Of a DNA stretch of 64,000 nt, positions 15,746 through 26,200 are shown one piece after another. Positions within the stretch are counted from its first letter, which is position 1. Each line of letters starts with the position of its first letter. The stretch is from Brasenia schreberi (lineage: Eukaryota; Streptophyta; Magnoliopsida; Nymphaeales; Cabombaceae). Both the position numbers and the translations under genes were made by a program. Location of the stretch: assembly GCA_036023115.1 (NCBI GenBank), contig JAYKKT010000076.1, positions 3,224,001 through 3,288,000 on the forward strand. The letters run 5' to 3'. A model generated the notes under the pieces. That model was given only the letters and a program-made list of their open reading frames with translations. It was not told the origin of the DNA and did no database searches.

Positions 15746-18647
15746 TGTAAACACCCCAAATCTTCTATTTTTCAAAAACTCTCAAAACACCAAAAAGCTC
15801 GTTTGAGCCAAAACGACGACCTGTTTTGAAATGTGAAAACAGGTACAGAAGGCAAAAGAAGACCCTAGGCCCGAAGAGGATTCAAGCCCAGAGCTTCAGA
15901 AGCCACTCACTGATAAAAAAAAACAAAAGAAAGCAGAGCCCATTTGATGAAAAGCTCAACGGAGTCCAGAACGGCAAAACGGAGTCCGAACGACAAAGTT
16001 GGGGAAAACCCAGCACCAGACGGAGCGCTGATGAAGCCAGTGCCCGCACAGATCGTTCGCCTCGAGAAGCCAAGAAGGACTGTCCGAAGAAATTTTGATT
16101 TGGATCTGGACCATATATATCCAGATCCAAATCCATGTAATGAATAGTGTTTGGATTTGGGCCAATCCAAATAGTGTTTGGGTCGATCCAAATAGTGTTT
16201 GGATTTGGATTGGATCCAAATAGTGTTTGGATTGGATCGGATCTGGATCAAAATATCCAGATCCGTATCCATGAAAATATTGGGTTTGGATCGGATACAG
16301 ATCTCAAAATATCCGAGATCCAATATCCAGATCCAAATAGTGTTTGGATTTGGGTATGGATCCAAACCCCAAACCCAAACCCAAATCCAAGACCCACCTC
16401 AAATCTCTATAAATAGAGGTGAGGGGGTCCATGTAAAGGGTTCATGCAAATATTTGGGAGGAGAGAGAGGGAGTGATAGACCTAGCCATGTGGGCTCATT
16501 GGGTGAGGTGGGTTCAAGCCATGTGGGCTAAGTGGGTCTAGACCAAGGGGCTGCAACCAAGGTGGGCTGGACCAAGTGGCTGCAACCATGGAGACGTGGG
16601 CTCAAGCCAAGAAGGACCGGTTCCAAGAGGTAAGCCTAACCCCAACCTAGCCTAGGTTCGAACCTACCTAACCCTAACTGAACCTAACCCTAACTGAACC
16701 AACCTAACCCTAACTGAACCCTAACTAGACCTACCTAACCCCAACCGCCTCAAACCATCCCTAACAAACCCCAACAACTTCACCCCGGCCGGCCGTGAGC
16801 AAACAGCGCCTGCCGCGCGCGCCTTCTGCTGCCGCGCGCCCCTGTTGCCTGCCGCGCCACGCGCCACAGCGCTCCCCGCAGCACACCGCTCCCTGCTGCC
16901 TGCCGCGCGCCCCCTCGCCTGCCTGCACGCCCCGCGCCGCAGCGCGTCCTGCGCCACAGCGCGCCCCGCGCCACTGCAGCCGCGTCAGGCGCCCGTCTGC
17001 TGCGCCAGGCGCCCAACAGCCGCGCCAGCCACCCGACCACCTCCCTACTGATTTGATCACCCCCTGCTGACCTAACCTGCACCCTGGCCGTGACCTGTAC
17101 CCTAGGACAGACCCTAGGACAGACCCTACACAGCCCCCGTCTTGGCCGAACCTTAGTTCCCCTAAGACCCTAACCGTGCCCCATAGAACCTCCCTCAAAG
17201 CCCCCTAGGATAACCCCCTCTTGGCTGCCCAAGGTGAACCGTGAGCCCACGTGCAAGCAAGTTGAACATGGACCAGCTATTTGTAAGTGTCTAAACTTGG
17301 TCTATTACATTAACTTGCTTTATATTCAATTAAATTTTGATACGGGGTTGTAGTAAAGGAGCTTCGTCTCCCCCCGATTGTAATAACGTGGTTTGACACA
17401 CCCACACACACACGCACTTGAGCCTTTTCGCTCTTAGTCGTACACTTCTTGCACACACACGGGCCTAACAAGCCCTTAATATATAGTTATATTTATATAT
17501 TTTAAGTCAAGGGGGTTTTTAATTAAGTCGTGTGTGTTGTCTTTCCATTTTCCACACGCACCCACATTGAGCCTTCGCTCTTACTCCCAAGACCTTAGTA
17601 AAGGCCTTATTGCAGTTATATTTGGGTTTCATTTATGTCGTGTGCGTAGTACTTCAATTCTACACTCACACACATTGAGCTTTCGCTCTTACTCCCAAGA
17701 CCTTAGTCAAGGCATACTGCAATTTATATTTGGGTTTCATTTCATGTCGTGTGTGTAAGTCTTTCAATTCAAGCACGCACACACATTGAGCCTTCGCTCT
17801 TATTTACAAGACCCAAGTAAGGGCCCCTACATATACTCTATATAAAGTATTTCTTTCGGCTACGTCTTTAAGATTCGGGTTTTAAGGTTTAAGTTGTGTG
17901 CGTTGTCTTTCAATATATACACGACACACACTTACACAATTGAGCCTTTCCGCTCTTAAGATATAGCCATATTTCCCCTTCCGCTATTTACTTTACAAGT
18001 CATTTCCCTTCGGCTATTTACTTTACAAGTCATTTCCCTTCGGTAATTTCCCTTCGGCATTGTCTTTTAATTTCGGGTTTTCCCTTTGGAGTAGCGTGAG
18101 TTTGCATTGCATCTACGCCATACCACGAGGTAGGACGCATATTGCATCGAAGCAAGCCCCGTACTCCCGCTCAAATTCGCCCCATGTAGTGGAGTGTTCA
18201 TAACACACACCTAGGTGGCCCATAAAGGGATAAAAAGAAAGACTTAGGCACGTGCAAATCCACGTGATCTAAAATCTGAGAATCGTACAAACCCGAATCA
18301 AATCGTGCAAGACTTAGGGTCGTCCAACCCTTACAAAGTCAAAATCGCCCAAATGCATGGTTTTCAAAAGGTTTTAAAACACTTCTTCATTCAAAATATA
18401 TTTTGAGTTAAACTTGTTTCAAAACGAAGTCTCTAAGCGTACAGACTGACCCTTGCGCATCGGTGTAAGAAGGTCTGCGACGTAAAAATCCCGCTTGCCT
18501 ACAATCGCCTTTCAAAAGTCAGATTATTTTCAAAACATACTTTGCTAGTTAAAGTAAACTAGCTGGCACGCCCATAAAGCGAAGTAGATTGCGAAAAGGT
18601 TCACTTCAGGCCTAAGAACCCGCAAGTGAAAATTTTCGGTGTCTACA
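15746..18647 (+). repeat. Element A 3' LTR (2902 bp)
   Basis: Near-perfect copy of 8807-11710 (three substitutions and three small indels seen by eye). It ends ...GGTGTCTACA. A single G at 18648 separates it from the inverted U5 end of C's LTR_1. Confidence 0.97.
16408..16415 (+). promoter_or_regulatory. TATA box of element A 3' LTR
   Basis: TATAAATA inside CTCTATAAATAGAG, the same context as in the 5' LTR. Confidence 0.7.
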
Positions 18648-19163
18648 GTGTAGACGCGCGAAAATCCCCGCCTCTTCGCCCCTTTCGTGGCTTGGAGTGG
18701 ATCTTATCGTGCGTCTAAGGCCTATGTATACAAACAGGGCGTGCCAGCTAGCTTACTTTAAGCTAGCGAAGATATATTTAACACTGACTTCTAAACGTGG
18801 CGACTGTGAGCAAGTGAGCTCTTGTCGTCGCAGACCTTCTTGCACCGATGCGCAAGGGTCAGTCTGTACGCTTTTGCAAAAATCGAGTTTTAGGGAGAAA
18901 GTCTACGAAACGATTCGAGGTGTCTATTTCGGGTCTTTAAGATGCGATTGCATGTTTTAGATTACGTGGATTTGCACGTGCCTAAGTCTTTTCTTTTATC
19001 CCCTTTTGGGTCGCCTAGTTTGTGTGTTATGAACACTCCACTACATGGGCGAATTCGAGCGGGGGTTGCTTCGATGCAATATGCGTCCTACCTCGTGGTA
19101 TGGCGTAGATGCAATGCAAACTCACGCTACTCCAAGGGGAAAACCCGAAATGTAAAGACAATG

Positions 19164-19260
19164 CTGAAGGGAAATAACAGAAGGGAAATAACCGAAGGGA
19201 AATAACCGAAGGGAAATAACCGAAGGGAAATAACTGAAGGGAAATAACCGAAGGGAAATA
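19164..19260 (-). repeat. 14-bp tandem array in LTR_1 (7 units)
   Basis: Units of CCGAAGGGAAATAA with CT or CA variants at the start. The counterpart in A is the CCCTTCGG-ATTT series in opposite orientation. Confidence 0.95.
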
Positions 19261-19279
19261 TGTATATATCTTATGTATA

Positions 19280-19905
19280 TGAGCCCTTACTCGGGTCTTG
19301 CAAATAAGAGCGAAGGCTCAATGTGGGTGCGTGTTTGAATTGAAAGACTTACACACACGACATGAAATTAAACCCAAATATAAATTGCAGTATGGCCTTG
19401 ACTAAGGTCCTGGGAGTAAGAGCGAAGGCTCAATGTGTGTGAGAGTGCTTGAATTGAAGTACTACACACACGACATAAATGAAACCCAAATATAACTGCA
19501 ATAAGGCCTTTACTAAGGTCTTGGGAGTAAGAGCGAAGGCTCAATGTGTGTGAAAGTGCTTGAATTGAAAGACTACTCACACGACAATAAATGAAACCCA
19601 AATAGTATAGGTCGGCCCTTACTTGGGTCTTTCAAATAAGAGCGAAAGCTCAATGTGTGTGAGAGTGTTTAAATTGAAAGACTTACTCACACGACTTGAA
19701 ATGAAACCCAAATAGTATAGGTCGGCCCTTACTTGGGTCTTTCAAATAAGAGCGAAAGCTCAATGTGTGTGAGAGTGTTTAAATTGAAAGACTTACTCAC
19801 ACGACTTGAAATGAAACCCAAATAGTATAGGTCGGCCCTTACTTGGGTCTTTCAAATAAGAGCGAAAGCTCAATGTGTGTGAGAGTGTTTAAATTGAAAG
19901 ACAAC
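19280..19905 (-). repeat. ~100-110-bp repeat array with GAGCGAAGGCTC hairpins, LTR_1
   Basis: Six units, each with GAGCGAAGGCTC or GAGCGAAAGCTC (4-bp stem, 4-base loop), then a GTGTGTGAGAGTG run and TTGAATTGAAAGAC. The last three units are almost exact 110-bp repeats starting at 19601, 19711 and 19821. Confidence 0.93.
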
Positions 19906-20844
19906 ACACCCAACTTAAACAAAACCCTTCGGAAATGAAATATATACGTATACTTATATATTAGGGGCTGATTAGGCCCGTGTGTGTTCAAAATCGTGCA
20001 CGCCTAAGAGAGTGCACGTGTGTGGTTGTGCCAAGCCACGTTATTACAAGCGGGGGGAGACTATGCTCCGTTATTACAACCCCGTATCAAATTGAATTTC
20101 AAGCAAGTGTATGATTAAAGACCGAGTTTAGAAACTTACAAGTAGCTGGTCCGTAGAGGTCTTGCTTGAGCGTGGCCTTGGCTTTGGGCTGCAAATGGGA
20201 GCTCCGCGAAGGTGTGTGACCAAGAGTGCTGGCCGGCTGCAAATGGGGCGCGGGATGGACGCCTCGAAGGGGAACGGTGGCAAGTGGGCGGCGCCTCCAA
20301 GTAGGGAGTTTAGAGTGGCTGACTAAGTGGGTCTTAGGGTCACTAGGTAAGTTAGGGACTTAGGGAAACTGGACCTAAAAGGTGAGCTAGTGGGAAGGCC
20401 AAAGAGGACGCCTAGGGGGAGGTCGGCCGAATGGGAGATGGTGGCTGAGCAGTGGCCAGCCACTTGGGTTATCCTAGGTTCGGCTAGGCTTAGGTGGTGG
20501 CGGCAAAGAGGCTGAGCTAAGGGGAAGATGGGTGGCTAAGAGTGGAGAGGTGGTAGAGAGTGGTTTTGAGGGAGTTAGGGGGACTTACCGAATGGGAAGG
20601 AGTGGCGGCAAAGGTGGCTGTCGGCTGGTGGAAGATGGGAGAAGGAGAGGGCCCGGCTGAGTGAGGTGGTGGCGTCCGGCTGGTGGGGTAGTGATGGTGG
20701 ATGGAAGAGGGAGAGTGGCGGAGCAGGTGGCGGCTGGTGGGGCTGGAGCTGTTGGGAAGACGGGTGAGAGATGGGAGAGGAAGAGGGCCCGGCTGGTGGT
20801 GGAAAGTGGTTCCCACTTGAAAAACCCGCCCACAATGAGGGGGG

Positions 20845-20852
20845 TTTAAATA
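20845..20852 (-). promoter_or_regulatory. TATA-like box in LTR_1
   Basis: Minus-strand TATTTAAA followed by CCCCCC. The same spot holds TATTTAAA in LTR_2, LTR_3 and D, TATTTAAG in B and TATATAAA in E. This cross-copy agreement supports a core promoter. Confidence 0.65.
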
Positions 20853-20859
20853 GGGGATG

Positions 20860-21250
20860 GGTAGGTCGGTTAGGGCTGGGTTGTGGGTAGTGGTTAGGTG
20901 GTTTAGGTAGGGTAGTATGTAGATAAGGTGGGCTGGATGGGGTTGGGCCAGATATTTTAAAACTAGGGGTTTGGGAAAATCGTGGGCTAAGGGTGGTTTA
21001 GGGCTAGGTTAGGTGGTTGGGTTTTAGGGTGAGGTTTAGTGAGCTAGGTTAGGTGGTTTAGGCTAGGTTTAGGCTAGGATTAGGGAAATTAATCTAGGTT
21101 TAGGGAAGGATTAGGGGAGTGGGTTAGGTGATTAGGTTGGGATTAGGCCGGGATTAGGGAAGTGGGTTAGGTGATTAGGTTCAGATTAGGGGTGGATTAG
21201 GGGTTTAGGCTAGGTTTAGGCATTTTTGGCTAGGTTTAGGTGAAGGAGCT
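20860..21250 (-). repeat. Telomere-like TTAGG-rich tract in LTR_1
   Basis: On the + strand this is a dense irregular series of GGTTTAGGG, GGATTAGGG and GGTTAGGTG words, close to the plant telomere unit TTTAGGG but not a clean array. Confidence 0.85.
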
Positions 21251-22077
21251 CCCTTAGCATGACCCATAGACCTTGATCACCTCATGTTGGTGCAGCCCTA
21301 GGTTAGGTTTTAGCTAATTACAAGCTTAAACCCACTCAATTAGGCTAAACCACAAGATTAAACCCAAACTTGACACACAAGTCAAGCTTAATACAACACT
21401 CTTGATATTTATCACCCCCACTCTCTCTCATGCCCAATATCCCACGTGAATTTCAAGTGGGCCCCACCTCCATTTATGAGAAGGTGATGTGGGCCATGGA
21501 TATGGATATTGGATTGGATCTCTGGATCCAAATCCAAATCCAAGTCCACATATGGGTTTGGATTGGGATCTGGATATATATGGTCCAGATCCAATCCAAA
21601 CTGAACTCTGACTCCTTCGAGCTGGGTTCGAAACGGACGATTCGTGCGGGGCCTGACAGCATCAGTACTCCGTCTGCGTTGGGTCTTCGCCAACATGGTC
21701 GTCCGCCTCCGTTTCTGCCTTCCGGAGATGACTTCAAATGATATTTTGGTAAGAACAGGGTCTTTGACGTTCGAGATCCTGGGGTGTGAATCAGATGCAA
21801 GAGTTGCTGCGCCGGGCTCGACAGGTGCTCCGGTTCCGGGCTCTTCTTGGCTCTCCTGGTCCTGTCTTGATCAGGCAAAGCCATTTCGGGGTTTCAAAAC
21901 ATGTTTTAAAAGGGTTTTCAAAAGCTATATTATATGTTTTTGAAAGATAAAGTTTAAAACATATATACAGGGTTGTTTGGAAGGCTCCTGGGTTTCCAAA
22001 CTCAAAATGGCCCTTTGGGGCTGCTTGTATAAAACCAGATTCGTTTAAGAAATTCGTGGGATTTCGGGGTGTTTACA

Positions 22078-23247
22078 GATGCCCCTCTTGGCCTTGTCCA
22101 AATAGATTTGGATAAGGGCAAAGATGACAAACACCCCTTTTAATGTCTCCCTAGATCTAGCCACGAAGAATATGGGATCGTCCCATTTTAGCAAAATCTC
22201 AATTTTACAAACTCTGGTAGGAGGAGATATCACGCCAAAGGGTTCACTTATGAAATCTGGTCCTAAATGGGATCATGTTTATGCAAGTACCATGCGTGGA
22301 ATGCAGATGACATGGGTGTGGTGCCAAAAGGTGGCGACCTCCCAGAGACCAGGTGTGGTCGAACTCTAGAGACTTACAAGGCCTACTGCTCCAAGTGAGC
22401 AAAAACCCTATGCTGTTCGATGTTCGGTTTTTAAAACTTATTTACAAAAGCTATTTACAAAAGGGACAACTGTCTTGAGTCTCGATCCTAAGGATCTCGA
22501 GCTCTTCGTGCTTGCCCTTGTTTGAGTCTTAACACTCACTCATCTAGCGGAGGTTTTATAAGAAAACAAGCTTCATTTCAAATTCCTACGTCTTACTCGA
22601 AACGTCGAATTCTCAAACAAGATGAAATTCAAGTAAGTAAATCCTATTTTTACTTTAGGATTCCTCGAAATGAACCATGCTTTAGCTTGGGATAAGCCAG
22701 GGATGGGAAAGAGATACCACGGTCCCTTCTGAAGTGTCCCGTGGTTTAAGGCATAGAAGGCGGAAAACTGCTCTTTTTGAGCTTTTTGGCCTCTTTTTCC
22801 TTTTTTCCATAGAGGGTCTCCCTTTGGGAGTATTTTTTCTTTAATCCCTCTTTTTATAAGAGAATCGATTTTTCTTTTTCAAGTCTGGTTTCTTTCTTTT
22901 GGAAAGACACTTTAAATGGGAAATTCCCTTTTGATTTGGGCCTTTGTTTTCCTTTTGGAAGGAGAAAAGAAGAGGGGAGGACTTATCCCAAGCCTACACT
23001 CGATCCATTCCAGATCAGCCTATTTAGAAATAGCACGTACTATTTGCAAGTATCTTGCTATGTTGAACTAGGCCTTTCTTTGTAAGAAGAAGGATTTTGA
23101 AATGTAACCACGATTTTGAAAACTCCACTCTTTCACAAGTGCGAATTCCCTCACTCAGGGTCACACGAATTGCTCTTGCACCTTATTCACACGTCTCAGG
23201 GCAGCTATCCCTATCAAATTTTCGAAAACTGGAATTTAATCCAGATC
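22078..23247 (-). other. C1 3' noncoding region with polypurine tract
   Basis: About 1.17 kb between the pol stop and LTR_1. On the minus strand the polypurine tract AAGAGGGG lies at 22089-22082, four bases (CATC) before the LTR. A hairpin with TTATCCAAAT / ATTTGGACAA arms precedes it. No coding sequence is seen. Element A carries a homologous region. Confidence 0.8.
22082..22089 (-). promoter_or_regulatory. C1 polypurine tract
   Basis: AAGAGGGG on the minus strand, then CATC and the LTR start. C2 and D have AAAGAGGGG, one A longer. Confidence 0.85.
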
Positions 23248-26200
23248 CTACACATGATACTTCTTTAAGTATTGAATATTGATAGGATCTGCTAAATTCC
23301 TACCTTCTACATCGATCAACCAATACGAATTGTTCGTAGTGGTTGCTCGTACAACATAGGGTCCATCCCAGTTGGGGCGCCATTTGCCTAAGGGGTGTGG
23401 GCCACGATGGTGGATGGTTTTCAAGACCAGATCTCCCACTTCAAAGTGGCGAGGTCTCATGTGTTTGCTATAATGTCGGGCTATCCTTTGTCGGTATGCA
23501 CGAGCATGATCCATGGCAAGGAGTCGCCTCTCATCTAGCAAATCTAGTTCGGCCATCCTAGCATGCTGAAGCGTCTCTAGGGGGAGGTCGAGTGCAATGG
23601 ATGTATGGAATGAATGCAGTTGGGTATGAATGGGAAGAATGGCGTTTGTGCCATAGACCAATTCGAATGGTGTGGCATTTGTGGGAGTCCGGATGGAAGT
23701 CCTATAAGCCCATAAGGCTTCATCCAGCTTCTCATGCCACCTCCTACCCTTCTCTAAGGTCTTCTCAATGATACCAATGAGAGTCTTGTTTGTGGCTTCG
23801 GCTTGGCCGTTGCCTTGAGGGTAGTAGGGCGAGGAGAAGTGGTGAGTTATGCCATACGTGTTGCACAACTTAACCATCCGCTCGTTCTTGAATGGGGTAC
23901 CATTATCAGACACAAGGTCTCGTGGAACCCCAAATCGAGCCAAGATATTCCTCCGGATGAAAGCCACCACATGTTGCCCCATCACATTCGTTAGGGAAAT
24001 GGCCTCCACCCACTTGGAGAAATACTCCGTGGCTGCTAAAATAAAACGATGCCCATTCGAGGCCTTTGGAAATATGGGGCCTACAATGTCAAACGCCCAC
24101 ATGGTAAATGGCCAGGGGCTGACCACGGAATGCAATGCAGATGAAGGGATATGAATGGCGTGCCCATGCACTTGACATGGATGACACTTCCTAACATGAT
24201 CGTGACAATCCTTTTTCAGGGTGGACCAAAAATAACCCCCTCTAAGTATTTTCATCGCCATCATGTTGGCATTAACATGACCTCCACATTCTCCATCGTG
24301 GAACTCGTGCATCACTATCCTAGCCTCCTCTAGGTCGATACATCTAAGCAGAATGCCGGTAAAACTCTTTTTGTATAAGACCCCACCCAGAATGGTGTAT
24401 CGGGTCGAAATCTTACGAATGAATGCCCTATCTTTGGATGTGGCATCCTCGGTGAACCCCCTATTTTCTAAAAATTGTTTTATGTCATAGAACCAGGGTT
24501 TTTCAATAGACTCTGGGGTGTTTTGGCAAATATCCAAGTCGTGTGTGGATGGATGGGGCGCATGCCATATTTCCAAAGATCTGGTCCCTGAAATGGGATC
24601 GACCTTCAGGGCTGAACCCAAGGAGGAGAGGGCATCGGCGATGCCATTGTCCTCTCTTCCCACGTGTGTGAGCTTACACGACCGGAAGGATTGGACCAAT
24701 CGAGTGGCCAACTTGTGATATGGAAGTAGTTTCTCATTACGTACTTGCCAAATTTTTAAAACCTGGTTTATGACAAGGAGCGAATCTCCAAAGACCTCGA
24801 TGCATGATGCCCCTAGAGTTTTCGAAATCCTTAAGCCTTGTATGAGTGCTTCATACTCAGCTACGTTGTTGGAACATTCGAAATCTAAGCGGACCGCTAT
24901 GGGAATCTCGCCCTTTTCAGGGGAGATTAGGATGATCCCGGCACCAGCCCCTCGTTGGTTTCGTGCCCCGTCGAAGTGCATCTTCCACACTTGGTTTTCG
25001 AAAGAATTTGCCAAAATGTGGTTTTGAAAATGGTTTTGCAATATGCCTTCATCAGGCATTTCTACAAGAGTGGGATATGCGTCCTCCAAGGGGAAGTCAG
25101 CCACGTAATCTGCTAGGGCTTGCCCCTTAACGGAGATCTGGTGATGGTATTTTAGATCATACTCCATTAGAAGGAGTTGCCATTTGCCCAATCTACCCGT
25201 GAGAATGGGTTTTTCGAACAAGTGCTTGATTGGATCAAGCTTGGACACTATCCAGATCTCATGATCTAGGAAGTAGTGTCTGAATTTCTGGCAGGCCCAG
25301 ACTAGGGCCAAGCACGTCTTCTCCATGGCTTGATAATTTCGTTCATAAGCCAAGAGAGTTTTCGAAATATAGTAGATGGCATACTCCTTATGGGTGTCAT
25401 CCTCGTATTGAGCCAACAGGGCTCCTAAAGCATTTGCATGCACGGAGATGTATAATAAAAGCGGTTTTCCTTGCTTTGGAGGATTCAAAACGGGGGGATT
25501 AACCAAGTATGCCTTTAGTCTCTCGAAGGACTTTTGGCATTCGTCATCCCATAAGAACTTCGTACCCTTCCTCAACAGTTTGTTGAAGGGTTTGCATCTA
25601 GTTGCCAGATTCGATATGAATCGGCGCACAGATTGTAATCGACCTTGAAGGCTACGGACTTGGGTGAGATTGGAGGGTGGAGCCATGTCTATGATGGCTC
25701 GACACTTAGAGGGGTCGACTTCTATTCCCCTTTGGCTCACCATAAAGCCTAGAAGCTTCCCTGATTCTACCCCGAACACACATTTTTGAGGGTTTAGCTT
25801 TACTTTGTAAAGCCTAAGCCTTTCGAAGATTTTTTGTAAACATTCGATATGGGTGCATCGGGTTTTGGATTTTGCCAAGAGATCATCTACATACACTTCT
25901 ACAAGCTCGTGAATTTGATCATGGAAGATCGTGTTCATGGCTCGTTGGTATATTGCGCCGGCATTTTTCAAACCAAAGGGCATGACTGTATAGCAGTACG
26001 TGCCCCATGGGGTTGTGAAGGCGGTCTTACCCTGATCTCGTGGGCTTAGTTTGATTTGATTATAGCCTGAATAGCCATCCATAAATGAAAACATTTCATG
26101 ATTTGCAGTACTATCGACTATCAAATCTATGTTTGGTAAAGGATAATTATCCTTTGGAGTGGCTTTATTCAGGTTTCTGAAATCGATGCATATTCGAATT

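Larger units (their letters stand above)
8807..18647 (+). mobile_element. Element A: non-autonomous Tat-type LTR retrotransposon, complete
   Basis: A complete + strand element of 9.84 kb: 5' LTR 8807-11710, primer-binding site 11715-11732, one ORF 11827-13233, noncoding sequence, polypurine tract 15733-15741, 3' LTR 15746-18647. The 4.0-kb interior encodes no capsid domain, protease, RT, RNase H or integrase. It shares with the autonomous element C the LTR ends (TGTAAACACC...TCTACA), the U5 repeats, the primer-binding site, the G-patch-like gag tail and roughly 0.9 kb of 3' noncoding DNA. I infer mobilisation in trans by C-type proteins. The two LTRs show only three substitutions and three small indels by eye, so the insertion is young. 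Its left flank is GCCTT, but its right flank is not (see findings). Confidence 0.92.
18649..22077 (-). repeat. Element C LTR_1 (3' LTR of copy C1, 3429 bp)
   Basis: On the minus strand it runs TGTAAACACCCCGAAATCC...CGCGCGTCTACA. U3 is about 1.2 kb up to a TATA-like box at 20852-20845. A telomere-like TTAGG-rich stretch (20860-21250) lies on the U3 side of that box. Below it lie the conserved GTAAGT, the hairpin repeat array and the 14-bp array. It shares two derived bases with LTR_2 (T at 21765 and 21884) that LTR_3, B and D lack. Confidence 0.97.

Noticed and set aside
8807..18647. A as an ordinary independent insertion
   Set aside because: Its flanks GCCTT (left) and GTGTA (right) do not match, whereas GCCTT is found after the far end of C.
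18697..19205. 87-codon + strand frames at the U5 end of each C LTR
   Set aside because: Antisense to the element and part of the noncoding LTR; conserved only because the LTRs are near-identical copies.
19601..19905. Regular 110-bp repeats considered as a CRISPR-like or centromeric satellite array
   Set aside because: Only three to six units, lying within an LTR and repeated in each LTR copy; an LTR-internal tandem repeat explains them.
20517..20835. Proline/serine-rich minus-strand frames in the C LTRs (again at 31938 and 43353)
   Set aside because: They exist because of the skewed G/T-rich leader of the LTR; B and D do not keep the same frames.
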